Shown: positions 19,301 through 27,845 of the stretch, piece after piece | How the letters are laid out: every line of letters begins with the position of its first letter | Position numbering within the stretch: position 1 is the stretch's first letter | Assembly (NCBI GenBank): GCA_019187225.1 | Contig: JABAQQ010000042.1 | Coordinates: 60,451 to 124,450 of the forward strand | Direction of reading: 5' to 3' | Source: Saprospiraceae bacterium | GTDB taxonomy: Bacteria > Bacteroidota > Bacteroidia > Chitinophagales > Saprospiraceae | DNA: 64,000 nucleotides | Program-made: the position numbers and the translations under genes | Notes under the pieces: model-generated | Seen by the model: only the letters and a program-made list of their open reading frames with translations | The model's database searches: none | Told to the model about the DNA's origin: nothing

Positions 19301-19421
19301 TCTCATTGGCCGCCTTTTTGACCTGAGCAATGATTTCATCTTTAAAGAAATAGGGCAAAGCGATCATCGCTCCGATGAGGAGCACAAGAAAAACGGCAAT
19401 GCCAAAAAGCAATTTTTTCAT
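16332..19421 (-). CDS. AsmA-family envelope protein with LEA-like C-terminal tail
   Basis: This is a 1029-residue protein of the AsmA/TamB-like superfamily, whose members span the periplasm and are linked to lipid transport and outer-membrane assembly. It has one N-terminal membrane helix (residues 4-28), the AsmA start (KKAANESLTATVDFKDVDIS, F-R-H-F-P-K) and a long beta-rich region with LHGNGKI and GVVNLSSNYFDLN repeats. The last 90 residues (about 940-1029) change to a Lys/Ala/Glu helix of 11-residue units such as AKAAAEKAADS and AKEKATKELGE, like group 3 LEA proteins. The tail is unusual for AsmA. It is a single gene, divergent from rnd. Confidence 0.88.
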   Translation of the reverse strand: MKKLLFGIAVFLVLLIGAMIALPYFFKDEIIAQVKKAANESLTATVDFKDVDISIFRHFPKLAVGLEGLEVTNGPGPFAGVKLVQCERLDVAVDLWSAIFGSEVVINGLYFQKPDIRVFVLSDGSANYDITKPEPEEGKTTAATESSPVKLERYGITGGTVLYDDRGLDMRALLEGVDHTGSGEFTADLYDFVMKTAVERLSVNYGGVQYLRNARADWDATLAADMKNMKYTFKNNDLKVNALEVMLDGWVQMPENSEDIRMDLTFGTPANTFKSLLSIIPGAYTKDYDNVQANGTVQFAGFVKGTYNETTYPAFKINFLVGNADFKYPGLPLGVSNINVDATINSPSSRLNDMTVAIPKFSLRIGSNPLEGYFHLKTPESDPTVDTKINGTLHLGELSKAFPMEGVQELAGVIKANVTMKAAMSQIDQAKYDQVNMAGDFAMSGISYKSADMPAVKINQLTTSLTPQRVDIQNFDAKLGKSDLRANGSIDNILAYFSTNKTMTGKLNFNSSLFDANEWMEPAPTDGSVVPSDVEAPPAAAEKVFDRWDFTVDGKINRLKYDTYDLTNMSMKGHFMPNKMTVDDFGMNIGASDLHGNGKILNAWNYMFDNQTVSGVVNLSSNYFDLNQFMTDESSAPATASAAEEIIPVPKNVDMTLNADFKKIKYTTYDLNNLNGHVVVKDGVARLEDCTANVIGGLIALNGEYNTQDLAKPTFDMDLALQNMGFKDAFQTFATVKSIAPVMQLMDGKFNTTLSMSGILGKDMMPDLNTLTAAGFLETLNAVFSNFKPMADISSKLGVDYLNKLELKNTKNWFEIKDGKVIVKPFNVQMRDVAMQIGGAHGINQDMLYQITTKVPRKALEKSAVGSAANSGLNFLSKEAGKYGVNIAQGEYINVRFDLTGTLFSPKVAMKVLGADGQSSIKEEATATVQATLDKAKDSLTNVASRELEKAKEQAKAAAEKAADSLKAVADKKMQEAKEKATKELGEKAGEAAGKKAEEVMGDKGKKATEDAKKKLEEWDPFKKKKKDN

Positions 19422-19557
19422 GGTATCAGAACAGAATTAACCTGTAAAACAACGCAGCAAAGAAAACGATGTTTGAAATACATTCTTTTACATAAAATCA
19501 AAAAGGAAATCATAAGCCAAAAATCTGGCAAATCCGTTGTTTCCTTCCAATCCTGTT

Positions 19558-19565
19558 TACTTTTG
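19558..19565 (+). promoter_or_regulatory. -7 promoter box (TACTTTTG) abutting the rnd start codon
   Basis: TACTTTTG fits TAnnTTTG exactly, and the ATG begins only 4 bases after the box. Transcription would start at or very near the ATG, so the mRNA would be leaderless. Confidence 0.5.
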
Positions 19566-19569
19566 GCGC

Positions 19570-20736
19570 ATGAATCAGCGAACACATTTCCTCGAAAAAC
19601 AACAAGATTTCGACCGCGTCCTGGATGCGATGGCCGATGCCGCATGGATCGGGTTCGATACAGAATTCGTAGGCGAAAAAACCTACGTGCCCGTACTTTG
19701 TCTCATCCAGATCGTGACAAACAACGACATCTATCTCATTGACACCCTTCGCATTAAAGACCTCCGGAAATTCCTCGACATCGTTGCTGACCCGAAGGTG
19801 CTGAAGATCACACATGCGGGCGACAACGACTACCGTCTGCTGAACATACTCTTCGGTACGGTTCCTCAAAACACCTTCGACACACAAATCGCTGCCGGGC
19901 TCGTCGGCTACAATTATCCCGCCGGATTTGCCAAAATTGTGGAACGCGAACTGCGCGTATCCCTTGCTAAAAGTCATACCGTCGCCGACTGGGAGGCACG
20001 CCCACTCGATCCGAAAGCGCTTGACTATGCAGTGGAAGACGTAAAATATCTTCCCGCTTTGCACGAAAAACTGACCCGCAAACTGGCCCGGCACTCAAGG
20101 GAATCATGGGCGCGGGAGGAAAACCGCAAATGGGAAACCCCGGATTTTTACGCAGTTGATCCGAACAAAGAATTGTTGGCCAATGACTTCGTTCATCAAC
20201 TGGGTTTTCACGAAAAAGTCTTTCTCATGCGATTGTACCGCTGGCGGGTAGAGCGGGCCATAGAATTGAATATCCCGAAAGAACAGGTACTCCAAAGCCG
20301 CTTTGTCAGCACGGTATTGCGCGCTACCAAGGACGGACCCGGCGCTTTTCGCGCCAACCGCACTTTGCCGGAGAACGTTTGGAAAAAAAACCTAGACACC
20401 TGGCAGGAACTATGGCGCAGAAAAGCGAACGATGAGGAAAAAGAATTTCTTGAATCGCTGCCCAAACCCAAACCTGAGGACCCCGAACGCGAATGGACGA
20501 TGGAGTTGCTCTACCATTTTGTAAAAAAGCAATGCCTCGAACACGAGATCAGCGCCGCCCTCCTGCTGCCCAAAGGCGATTTCAACCGCCTGAAAGCAGG
20601 TAGCGACGACTTCGATCATTCGCTGCTCAGCGGCTGGAGATTTGAATTGCTCGGTGCGGAATTGGTGGAATGGTTGACAAAAGGCGGAAAAATCGAAGTA
20701 GAGTGGAAGGAGGGTTATTGCAAACTGACCATGTGA
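19570..20736 (+). CDS. Ribonuclease D-like 3'-5' exonuclease with HRDC region
   Basis: This 388-residue protein has a DEDDy exonuclease domain at about residues 1-175: D30 and E32 in IGFDTEFVGEK, HAGDNDYRLL, and YAVEDVKYLPALH with the catalytic Tyr and Asp. The C-terminal half resembles the HRDC helical domain of RNase D (DFVHQLGFHEKVFLM, then AISAALLLPKGDF). RNase D trims tRNA and other stable RNA 3' ends. The start at 19570 is chosen over an upstream ATG at 19537 because the promoter box lies between them. Confidence 0.88.
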   Translation: MNQRTHFLEKQQDFDRVLDAMADAAWIGFDTEFVGEKTYVPVLCLIQIVTNNDIYLIDTLRIKDLRKFLDIVADPKVLKITHAGDNDYRLLNILFGTVPQNTFDTQIAAGLVGYNYPAGFAKIVERELRVSLAKSHTVADWEARPLDPKALDYAVEDVKYLPALHEKLTRKLARHSRESWAREENRKWETPDFYAVDPNKELLANDFVHQLGFHEKVFLMRLYRWRVERAIELNIPKEQVLQSRFVSTVLRATKDGPGAFRANRTLPENVWKKNLDTWQELWRRKANDEEKEFLESLPKPKPEDPEREWTMELLYHFVKKQCLEHEISAALLLPKGDFNRLKAGSDDFDHSLLSGWRFELLGAELVEWLTKGGKIEVEWKEGYCKLTM

Positions 20737-20757
20737 AGTCATTTTTAAATTCGCCGG

Positions 20758-22569
20758 ATGTCTTCCAAAATTTTAGAAATCAACGACTTAAACATTGAGT
20801 TTCGCTCCGGGCAAGGTAATATCCGGGCGGTAGACAGTCTATCGCTCTATCTCAACCGGGGCGAAACGCTCGGCCTCGTAGGCGAGTCCGGCTCCGGCAA
20901 ATCCGTCACGGCGCTATCAGTCATGCGTCTCTTACCGGAAGCGGGAAAGATCAGCTCCGGAAAAATCCTGTACCTTTCTCCTGCACCGGATCCGCCATCC
21001 GAAACCGCCCATCCGAAATCCCCCATCGATCTTCTCAACCTGCCCGAAACCGCCCTTACTAAATATCGCGGCGCTGATATTGCCATGATCTTTCAGGAGC
21101 CCATGACTTCCCTGAATCCCGTTTTCCGATGCGGTAAGCAGGTGGCGGAGGCGATCATGCTGCATCAAAAGGTGGATATTATGGAAGCCAAAGCGCAGAC
21201 CATTCATCTGTTCAAAAAGGTAAAATTCTCCGATCCGGAGCGGATTTATGAGGCATATCCGCACCAGCTCAGCGGTGGACAAAAGCAAAGGGTAATGATC
21301 GCAATGGCCATGAGCTGTCAACCGCATATTCTCATAGCCGACGAGCCCACAACAGCCCTGGATGTAACGGTTCAAAAAGCCATTCTCGAATTGATGCGCG
21401 AACTGAAAGCCGAGGCTGTTCTTTCGATGTTGTTCATCAGCCACGACCTGGGTGTTATATCTGAGATATGCGATCGGGCGGTCGTCATGTTGCAGGGGCA
21501 AATCGTGGAAGAAGGTCCGGTGGAACAAGTTTTACACAACCCCCGGCATCCTTATACGAAAGGCTTGGTCGCTTGCCGCCCGTCGCTACACAAAAAATTG
21601 TGGCGGATGCCCACTGTGCAGGATTTCATTGAAAACGAACATTTCTCCACCCGACAGGTGACGAAGGAAGAAACTGCCTTCCGCCGCGATAGCCTGTACG
21701 CGCAAAAACCCGTTCTCCGGATAAATGACCTTGTGGTGCGTTATCCGACTAAAAAAAACTGGTTGGGTCAGCATAGACGATGGCTGAATGCTGTGGACAA
21801 GGTCACTTTTGAGGTCTATCCAGGCGAAACCTTCGGGCTGGCAGGCGAATCAGGATGCGGAAAAACATCGCTGGGCAAAGCGGTCGCCCGCCTGATCGAT
21901 GCCCATTCCGGTGAAGTGTTTTATTCAGCGAATAACCTTTACAGTCCACCCGCCGCCGACAAGCCTTTGGCGGCTAAACCCTCAATCGTCAACCGTCAAC
22001 CGTTTGAAGTTGACCTTCTACGATTGAATGAAGAAACGCTGCGCCCGTTCCGCCGCGATATTCAGGTCGTTTTTCAGGACCCCTACGCTTCGTTAAACCC
22101 GCGCATGGCCATCGGGGAAGCCATCACTGAACCGATGAAAATACATGGAATACACGAAAACGACCGGATCCGTATGGAAAAAGCAATTGATTTGCTGGAG
22201 GTCGTCGGTTTGAAAAGTGATCATTTCCGCCGCTTTCCGCATGAATTTTCGGGTGGACAACGGCAACGGATATGTTTGGCCCGTGCATTGGCGGTAACGC
22301 CGAAAATCCTGGTATGCGATGAAATTGTTTCCTCGCTCGACGTATCCGTGCAGGCAACGGTGTTGAATTTGTTGTTGGACTTGCAGGAAAAATTTGCCCT
22401 GACCTACATATTTATATCGCACGATCTGAGTGTTATCCGTCAAATGTGCGACCGCCTGCTGGTCATGAACACGGGTAAGATCGAGGCGCTCGGTTTCCCC
22501 GAACAGATTTTTGAAAATCCGGAAAATGAGTACGTGCGGCGGTTGATAGAAGCCGTGCCAAGAGAATGA
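20758..22569 (+). CDS. Fused oligopeptide/dipeptide ABC transporter ATPase (DppD-DppF type)
   Basis: This 603-residue protein carries two ABC ATPase domains, as in YejF and GsiA. Domain 1 has Walker A GESGSGKS (residues 42-49), signature LSGGQKQR and Walker B ILIADEPTTALD. Domain 2 has Walker A GESGCGKT, signature FSGGQRQR and Walker B ILVCDEIVSSLD. The oligopeptide-specific C-terminal extension after domain 1 (HPYTKGLVACRPSLH) is present. It powers import of peptides or similar solutes; no permease or binding protein gene is nearby. The second Walker B has DEIVSSLD rather than DEPTSALD, a tolerated variant in this subfamily. A TAAATTCG box sits directly before the ATG. Confidence 0.94.
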   Translation: MSSKILEINDLNIEFRSGQGNIRAVDSLSLYLNRGETLGLVGESGSGKSVTALSVMRLLPEAGKISSGKILYLSPAPDPPSETAHPKSPIDLLNLPETALTKYRGADIAMIFQEPMTSLNPVFRCGKQVAEAIMLHQKVDIMEAKAQTIHLFKKVKFSDPERIYEAYPHQLSGGQKQRVMIAMAMSCQPHILIADEPTTALDVTVQKAILELMRELKAEAVLSMLFISHDLGVISEICDRAVVMLQGQIVEEGPVEQVLHNPRHPYTKGLVACRPSLHKKLWRMPTVQDFIENEHFSTRQVTKEETAFRRDSLYAQKPVLRINDLVVRYPTKKNWLGQHRRWLNAVDKVTFEVYPGETFGLAGESGCGKTSLGKAVARLIDAHSGEVFYSANNLYSPPAADKPLAAKPSIVNRQPFEVDLLRLNEETLRPFRRDIQVVFQDPYASLNPRMAIGEAITEPMKIHGIHENDRIRMEKAIDLLEVVGLKSDHFRRFPHEFSGGQRQRICLARALAVTPKILVCDEIVSSLDVSVQATVLNLLLDLQEKFALTYIFISHDLSVIRQMCDRLLVMNTGKIEALGFPEQIFENPENEYVRRLIEAVPRE

Positions 22570-22642
22570 TTAAGGATTTCGGATTGCGGATTGCGGATTC
22601 ACTTCGACGCCAATCCGAAATCCGAAATCCGAAATCCTTAAT
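22569..22642. terminator. Tandem-unit hairpin filling a convergent gene gap
   Basis: Arms 22569-22599 and 22612-22642 pair over 31 bases with two mismatches around a 12-base loop. The left arm repeats GGATTTC/GGATTGC, the right arm AATCCGA. The left arm begins on the last base of the ABC gene stop codon. The right arm contains the stop codon of the YrdC gene on the other strand. It probably ends transcription in both directions. Confidence 0.8.
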
Positions 22643-23213
22643 CTCTGATAAATTCCAGTTCCTGGTGCCGGTCCAACTTGGCGATGGAGGACGGTTCGCC
22701 CGGCTCTTTATCGTCCTGCCGGTATTTCACGACATAATCCACACCGCCGAGGATTTCACTGCTGATGGCCCCGAATGTCGGCGGATAGGGTTCGCCGCTT
22801 TTATTGGCCGAGGTACTGACAATGGGTTTTCCAAAGGCCGAAATCAGTTCACGGCAAAATTCATCCTGGGCAACCCGAATCGCCACCGAACCGTCCGGCG
22901 CTCTGACGGCTGCGGGCAAACCGGTGATATTGCGTTCGTAGACCACCGTTAGTGGACGCTGGTGGAACGACAAGAGCGTTTCAAGGCGCGGATGTACCTT
23001 GGTTACGTATTGTTTCAGCATTTCGATGCTCGAAACGAGCAGAACATAACCTTTATCGGGCGCCCGGCCTTTGAGGTTGGAGACGCGGGCGATCGCCGCT
23101 TCGTTGGTGGCATCGCAACCGATGCCCCATATGGTATCAGTGGGGTAACATATGATGCCGCCGCCTTCAAGCAGGCGTACAATTTCCGAAATGTCGTCGC
23201 GTAGCAGGAACAT
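22638..23213 (-). CDS. L-threonylcarbamoyladenylate synthase (Sua5/YwlC/YrdC family)
   Basis: This protein of about 191 residues makes threonylcarbamoyl-AMP from threonine, bicarbonate and ATP for the t6A37 modification of ANN-decoding tRNAs. Family motifs: GGGIICYPTDTIWGIGCDATN, KGRAPDKGYVLLVSS (the K-R-P-like active-site strand, here with GRAPDKGY), SIAIRV-like GSVAIRVA, and ISTSANKSGEP-like IVSTSANKSGEP. An ATG nine bases upstream (23222) is an alternative start. The C-terminus ends inside the hairpin at 22569-22642. Confidence 0.93.
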   Translation of the reverse strand: MFLLRDDISEIVRLLEGGGIICYPTDTIWGIGCDATNEAAIARVSNLKGRAPDKGYVLLVSSIEMLKQYVTKVHPRLETLLSFHQRPLTVVYERNITGLPAAVRAPDGSVAIRVAQDEFCRELISAFGKPIVSTSANKSGEPYPPTFGAISSEILGGVDYVVKYRQDDKEPGEPSSIAKLDRHQELEFIRD

Positions 23214-23249
23214 TGCCAACAATAGGCTTTTTAGAAACGTTAGTAGATG

Positions 23250-23257
23250 TACTTTTG
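23250..23257 (+). promoter_or_regulatory. -7 promoter box (TACTTTTG) for the type-B surface protein
   Basis: TACTTTTG matches TAnnTTTG and is followed by a leader of about 60 bases to the ATG at 23321. A run of T (GCTTTTTAG) lies upstream, but no clear -33 TTTG. Confidence 0.5.
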
Positions 23258-23320
23258 GGGAGACAAAAGTCTGATTTTTCCGGGATCAAAAGTACTTTTC
23301 GGATAAACACATTACATACT

Positions 23321-25588
23321 ATGACCTTGCGCGGAATATTTGCCCTTCTGACACTGCTGTTTTTTTTGCCTGATATCGCTTTCTCGATGCACATCATAGG
23401 CGGTGAGATCACCTATGAATGCCTGGGCGATGCTCCGAACAACAGCAAACGCTACCGTTTCATCATGAAGATTTACCGCGATTGCTTAGGCAGCGGCGCC
23501 GATTACGATAATCCCGCTGAAATGGCGATTTATCGTGGCACCCCTGGTGGAACAGTTTTCACAACGGTACAGAACTTTAAAGTGTCCAATCCCATTATAA
23601 CCAACCTTGTGCCAGTTCCACCGGAATGCATCGCCCAAATCCCGAATGTATGTGTGCAACAGGCCATCTATACTTTCGAGCGCGTGTTACCAGTGCTGGC
23701 CGATGAAAGTTATTTTATTGTTTATCAACGTTGCTGCCGCAACCTGACTATTTCCAACCTCATCAATCCGGGCGATGTGGGGGCTACATATGCGATGGAA
23801 CTGACGGCCGCCGCTCAAAGCGTTTGCAACGACAGTCCGGTGTTCAAGAACTTCCCCCCCATTATTATTTGCAAGGATTTTTTCCTCGATTTCGACCATT
23901 CTGCAACGGACAGCGACGGCGACCAATTGGTTTACGATTTCGTTGCGCCGCTTCAGGGTGGTGGCCCCTTACTCCAACCTCCGGCGCTCACTTCTTGCGA
24001 AGGTGCGAAACCCACTCCGCCCTGCGCCCCACCCTTCGAGAACGTGATCTTTGCCCCGCCTTATTCCCTTGCCAATCCAATGGGCGGGAATCCTGTGGTG
24101 GATATCAATTCGGTTACCGGTCTCATTACCGGAACTCCCAATACGCAGGGACAATTCGTTGTGGGCGTACGGGTACGGGAATTTCGGAACGGAGTGCTGC
24201 TTTCCGAGTTGCGCCGCGATTTTCAGTTCAATGTTGCCGACTGCGAGCCGACGGTATTGGCCAATATAGAAACCGATTCTTTTAAAATTGTGGGGGCCAA
24301 AAAATTTGCCATCAAGTCATGCGGTGAGAATACGGTCGAATTCCAGAATCTGAGCGTTGACCAGTCCAAAATCACTTCATGGGAATGGCGCTTCGACCTT
24401 CAAAACGGCAATATTTTTTCCGAAACACAAAACTGGAACGCCACCGTTCCTTTCCCCGATACGGGCTTTTACACGGGATTGCTGATCCTCAACCCCAATT
24501 CCGAATGCGGCGATACCGCTTTCATTTCGGTCGATATTTTCCCAAAAGTGACAGCCAGTTTTGCCTACGACTACGATACCTGCATTGCGGGACCCGTTAT
24601 CTTTACCGATCAATCGTTCGGCGACGGAACCATCGATCGCTGGGATTGGCGTTTTGGTGTTCCGGGTGGACAATCAACTGAGCAAGACCCTGAATATCAG
24701 TATCCTATACCTGGAGATCATCCCATACGATTGAGAGTGACCGATGAAAATATCTGTTCGGACGACACCATACAAGTCATAGAATGGTTTCCTGTGCCAC
24801 CACTCATCATCATCGAGCCGAGCAGTTATCTGGGTTGCGCGCCTGCGCTGATCTTTTTCGACAACCTCTCTACTCCTATTGACGACTCTTACGACATCGT
24901 TTGGAGTTTTGGCGACGGCACAACCCTGGAAGATACCATCAGCCCGACGCACCTTTATACCGAGCCGGGGGCTTACGATGTCAGTGTGGCCATTACCTCG
25001 CCCATTGGCTGTTTTACATCCGCCAACTTCCCCAACCTGATACGGGTGGAACCTTCTCCCATTGCAGACTTCGAATGCGACCCCGACACCTTGCTGACCA
25101 ATTTTAACAACACAGTGCATTTTATTGACAAATCCATTGATGCTGCGCATTGGAACTGGCAACTCGACCGTTTTAAAACCACCATCGAACAAAGCCCAAC
25201 CTTCACATTTCCCGATACGGGCCTTGTGAAAGTCCGCCTCATCGTAACCCATGCAGAAGGATGCAAGGATTCGATGATCAAATATCTCGACATCCGGCCC
25301 GTGGTGCTCTGGCACATGCCCAATGCCTTCACCCCCAACGGCGACGGTCTGAACGACGGCTTTTTGGGCAAAGGCTTCCTGGAAGGCGCGACCAATTATA
25401 ACATGACGATCTGGAACCGCTGGGGCGAATTGGTATTCGAAACAACCAATCCGGATGAGGAGTGGAACGGCCGGGCTCAAAACACGGGAGGAATGTCGCC
25501 TGCAGGGATTTATGTTTATCTCGTCACCTTCACCGGCCCGCGCGGAGAACCCTTCGAGTTCAGGGGATTTGCAACACTGGTGAAATAA
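23321..25588 (+). CDS. PKD-domain surface protein with T9SS type-B sorting domain
   Basis: This 755-residue secreted protein has a signal peptide (TLRGIFALLTLLFFLPDIAFS) and a conserved N-terminal module starting HIIGGEITYECLGD. A Cys-rich YQRCCRNLTISN segment and DFDHSATDSDGDQLVY follow. The middle (about 355-650) holds PKD-type Ig folds (VWSFGDGTTLEDT, WEWRFDLQNG). The C-terminal 90 residues are a type-B sorting domain (MPNAFTPNGDGLNDGF, WNRWGELVFE, AGIYVYLVTF) that directs export through T9SS. It is a paralogue of the convergent gene at 25613-27760. It is probably an adhesin or surface-exposed matrix protein. Confidence 0.9.
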   Translation: MTLRGIFALLTLLFFLPDIAFSMHIIGGEITYECLGDAPNNSKRYRFIMKIYRDCLGSGADYDNPAEMAIYRGTPGGTVFTTVQNFKVSNPIITNLVPVPPECIAQIPNVCVQQAIYTFERVLPVLADESYFIVYQRCCRNLTISNLINPGDVGATYAMELTAAAQSVCNDSPVFKNFPPIIICKDFFLDFDHSATDSDGDQLVYDFVAPLQGGGPLLQPPALTSCEGAKPTPPCAPPFENVIFAPPYSLANPMGGNPVVDINSVTGLITGTPNTQGQFVVGVRVREFRNGVLLSELRRDFQFNVADCEPTVLANIETDSFKIVGAKKFAIKSCGENTVEFQNLSVDQSKITSWEWRFDLQNGNIFSETQNWNATVPFPDTGFYTGLLILNPNSECGDTAFISVDIFPKVTASFAYDYDTCIAGPVIFTDQSFGDGTIDRWDWRFGVPGGQSTEQDPEYQYPIPGDHPIRLRVTDENICSDDTIQVIEWFPVPPLIIIEPSSYLGCAPALIFFDNLSTPIDDSYDIVWSFGDGTTLEDTISPTHLYTEPGAYDVSVAITSPIGCFTSANFPNLIRVEPSPIADFECDPDTLLTNFNNTVHFIDKSIDAAHWNWQLDRFKTTIEQSPTFTFPDTGLVKVRLIVTHAEGCKDSMIKYLDIRPVVLWHMPNAFTPNGDGLNDGFLGKGFLEGATNYNMTIWNRWGELVFETTNPDEEWNGRAQNTGGMSPAGIYVYLVTFTGPRGEPFEFRGFATLVK

Positions 25589-25612
25589 TGGATGAGAAGT
25601 TATTTTGTCGGT

Positions 25613-27760
25613 TTATCTGAGTAAGGTTACATTCCCTTTTTTCTCAAAAACTTCTCCACCCAAACACCCCACCCTTAAATAATAGCCATATGATTCGGCA
25701 GGCTGTGGCTCGCCCCGGAATGAGCCGTCCCAGGCATCCTCCAGCGCGTTGGCCTCAAAAACCTTTTCGCCCCAACGGTTGTAAATGACCCAATAAACTT
25801 CAGTAGCAATGGTGCTTTCCAGTCGCAGTTCGTCGTTTACGCCGTCGTCATTGGGTGTAAAACCTGTCGGGAAAAACACAAAGGGTTCGTCGCAGAAAAC
25901 CGCACGCACCACCACCCGAACAGTATCGCGCAGTATGCATGCGGATGAAACCGGTACCGTGACCACATAATCGGTCGTAACCTCCGGGCTTGCAACAGGG
26001 TTGGCGATGTTGGGAGCCGACAAGCTGTTGGCCGGCCCCCAGTTAAATGGAGCAAGCCCTGGCGCCGTCGCTGTCAGTTGAGAAGTTTCACCTTGAAAAA
26101 TGGTGTCGGGCATAGCCGTTGCCTGTAAAGCATCGGGTTGAACGACCACGACTTTTACCGATTTTTCCACCACACAAGGGCCATTGCCACTGATGATAAC
26201 GGCATATTCCGTCGTTGTCAAAGGATATGCCAGCGGATTGGCTGCGGAGGTATCGGACAATGCTGTTTCGGGCGACCAGGAATAGGTAAATGTCTCATCC
26301 GCACCGGGGAACAGGAAAATGCTGTCGCCCGGACAGATCAGGACACTGTCCTGCAGAAAATCTGTGGGTGGTATGGGGGGGAAAAACAGGAATGACTGCA
26401 TATCCGAACACCCATTGCCCGACGTGGCTACCAATTTCAAGCGGTATTGGCCCGGCTCCGTCACAGTAAAGGTGGGATTCTGATCCTGCGATTGCTCCAG
26501 TAGATTTCCCGGGCCGGTGAGCGTCCACTCCCAACCGGCGACATTGAAGATCGGATCAGTACTCAGGTCGCTGGCTTGCACGATGAGGCCATTTTCATCA
26601 CAATCTGTAAACGAAAAAGTCAATTTAGTATCAATATAACTATCGGTCAGGTGAATCGTTTTGAACGAAGTATCCCGGCAGGTGGGTTTCGATTCGGCAA
26701 TGAGCGCCACTGTATAATATCCGGTATCAGGAAATTGAAATACCGGAGAGTACCCCGAAGAGGTTAATGACGTGTCGCCTCCCCAATCGAAATACCATTG
26801 ATAATCATGCGTTTGCAAGCCCTGATTCAGAAATTTGACTGAAAGTGTATCACACACCACTTCCGGCACGAAGAACGCCGCAAGCGGCTGCCCGCAGTCG
26901 GACACATTGTACTGGAAGTCGCGCCGGGTAGTCGAGATCAGCTGGCCGTTGCGGTATTCCTCGACGCAAACGCCGACAACGAAGTTGCCCACCAGGTTGG
27001 GCACTCCGGTCAGAAAGCCTGTAACAGGATCTATCGCAAGCGGGTCGCCCCCCAGCATATTGCTCAGGTTATAAGGCGGGTCGCGCCATTTCACTTCTTC
27101 GTAGGGGCCTGGATTGGGTGGTTGCGGAATGGGGGCAACCGAATCGGCACCATGCAAGGGCGTACATAGTTTGTACACAAGCGAATCGCCGTCGCCATCG
27201 GTAGCCGAATGATCGAAATCAATCGGTTGGTGAATACAAATGGCCACCGGTGGCCATTGATTGAACGTGGCGCTGTTGTTGCAGGCGTCCAACGCCTCCT
27301 CCGAAATGGTGGTAATAATGGTTATACCCGTCCGAAGTGGACCTATGATATTGCGTATCAATTGATTGCGACAACAACGTTGATATACGAGAGAATATCC
27401 GCCGGGTATTTTAGGCAGATTAACAATGGCTTTATAGGTAGTCCCGTGCGCACAAACGTCGGGCGGAACAGTCAGACAAGGGTCGCTGAGTACGATCGGC
27501 AGGGTATCGTTCGAAGCAGGATCCCAGGGAATGGACAATTCCTGTTTTAAGCTCCAGTTCGAGTCAAACACCCCAATGGAGGCCGGCGTATCGAACCACG
27601 GCACCCCTGTGTAACAGTCGCGATAAACGATGAGTGTGATTTCGTATTGATCATTGCCCAGGCATTTGTAAGTGATCTCTCCTCCGACAATGTGAGTGGC
27701 GGAAAGCGGAGAAATGCAGCAAAAAAGCAGAAAAAGGCAAAAAACAAAGCGATTCATCAT
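25613..27760 (-). CDS. PKD-domain surface protein with T9SS type-B sorting domain (paralogue)
   Basis: This 715-residue secreted protein has a signal peptide (MNRFVFCLFLLFCCISPLSA) and then HIVGGEITYKCLG, the same N-terminal module as its neighbour, including YQRCCRNQLIRN and DFDHSATDGDGDSLVYKL. PKD-type repeats (YQWYFDWGGDTS, YSWSPETALSDTSAANP, FNWGPANSLSAPN) follow. It ends with a type-B domain (FFPTGFTPNDDGVNDEL, YNRWGEKVFEA, ESYGYYLRV). The two genes meet tail to tail with 24 bases between stops. A near-consensus -7 box (TACTTTCG on the minus strand, 27782-27789) precedes the start. Confidence 0.9.
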   Translation of the reverse strand: MMNRFVFCLFLLFCCISPLSATHIVGGEITYKCLGNDQYEITLIVYRDCYTGVPWFDTPASIGVFDSNWSLKQELSIPWDPASNDTLPIVLSDPCLTVPPDVCAHGTTYKAIVNLPKIPGGYSLVYQRCCRNQLIRNIIGPLRTGITIITTISEEALDACNNSATFNQWPPVAICIHQPIDFDHSATDGDGDSLVYKLCTPLHGADSVAPIPQPPNPGPYEEVKWRDPPYNLSNMLGGDPLAIDPVTGFLTGVPNLVGNFVVGVCVEEYRNGQLISTTRRDFQYNVSDCGQPLAAFFVPEVVCDTLSVKFLNQGLQTHDYQWYFDWGGDTSLTSSGYSPVFQFPDTGYYTVALIAESKPTCRDTSFKTIHLTDSYIDTKLTFSFTDCDENGLIVQASDLSTDPIFNVAGWEWTLTGPGNLLEQSQDQNPTFTVTEPGQYRLKLVATSGNGCSDMQSFLFFPPIPPTDFLQDSVLICPGDSIFLFPGADETFTYSWSPETALSDTSAANPLAYPLTTTEYAVIISGNGPCVVEKSVKVVVVQPDALQATAMPDTIFQGETSQLTATAPGLAPFNWGPANSLSAPNIANPVASPEVTTDYVVTVPVSSACILRDTVRVVVRAVFCDEPFVFFPTGFTPNDDGVNDELRLESTIATEVYWVIYNRWGEKVFEANALEDAWDGSFRGEPQPAESYGYYLRVGCLGGEVFEKKGNVTLLR

Positions 27761-27845
27761 GCTGAGAGCGGGGAACAGGAGCGAAAGTAGCGCATTTCAC
27801 TTTCCGGAAGCAGACAACTTTTAAAAAGTTGGATAAATGACGCGT

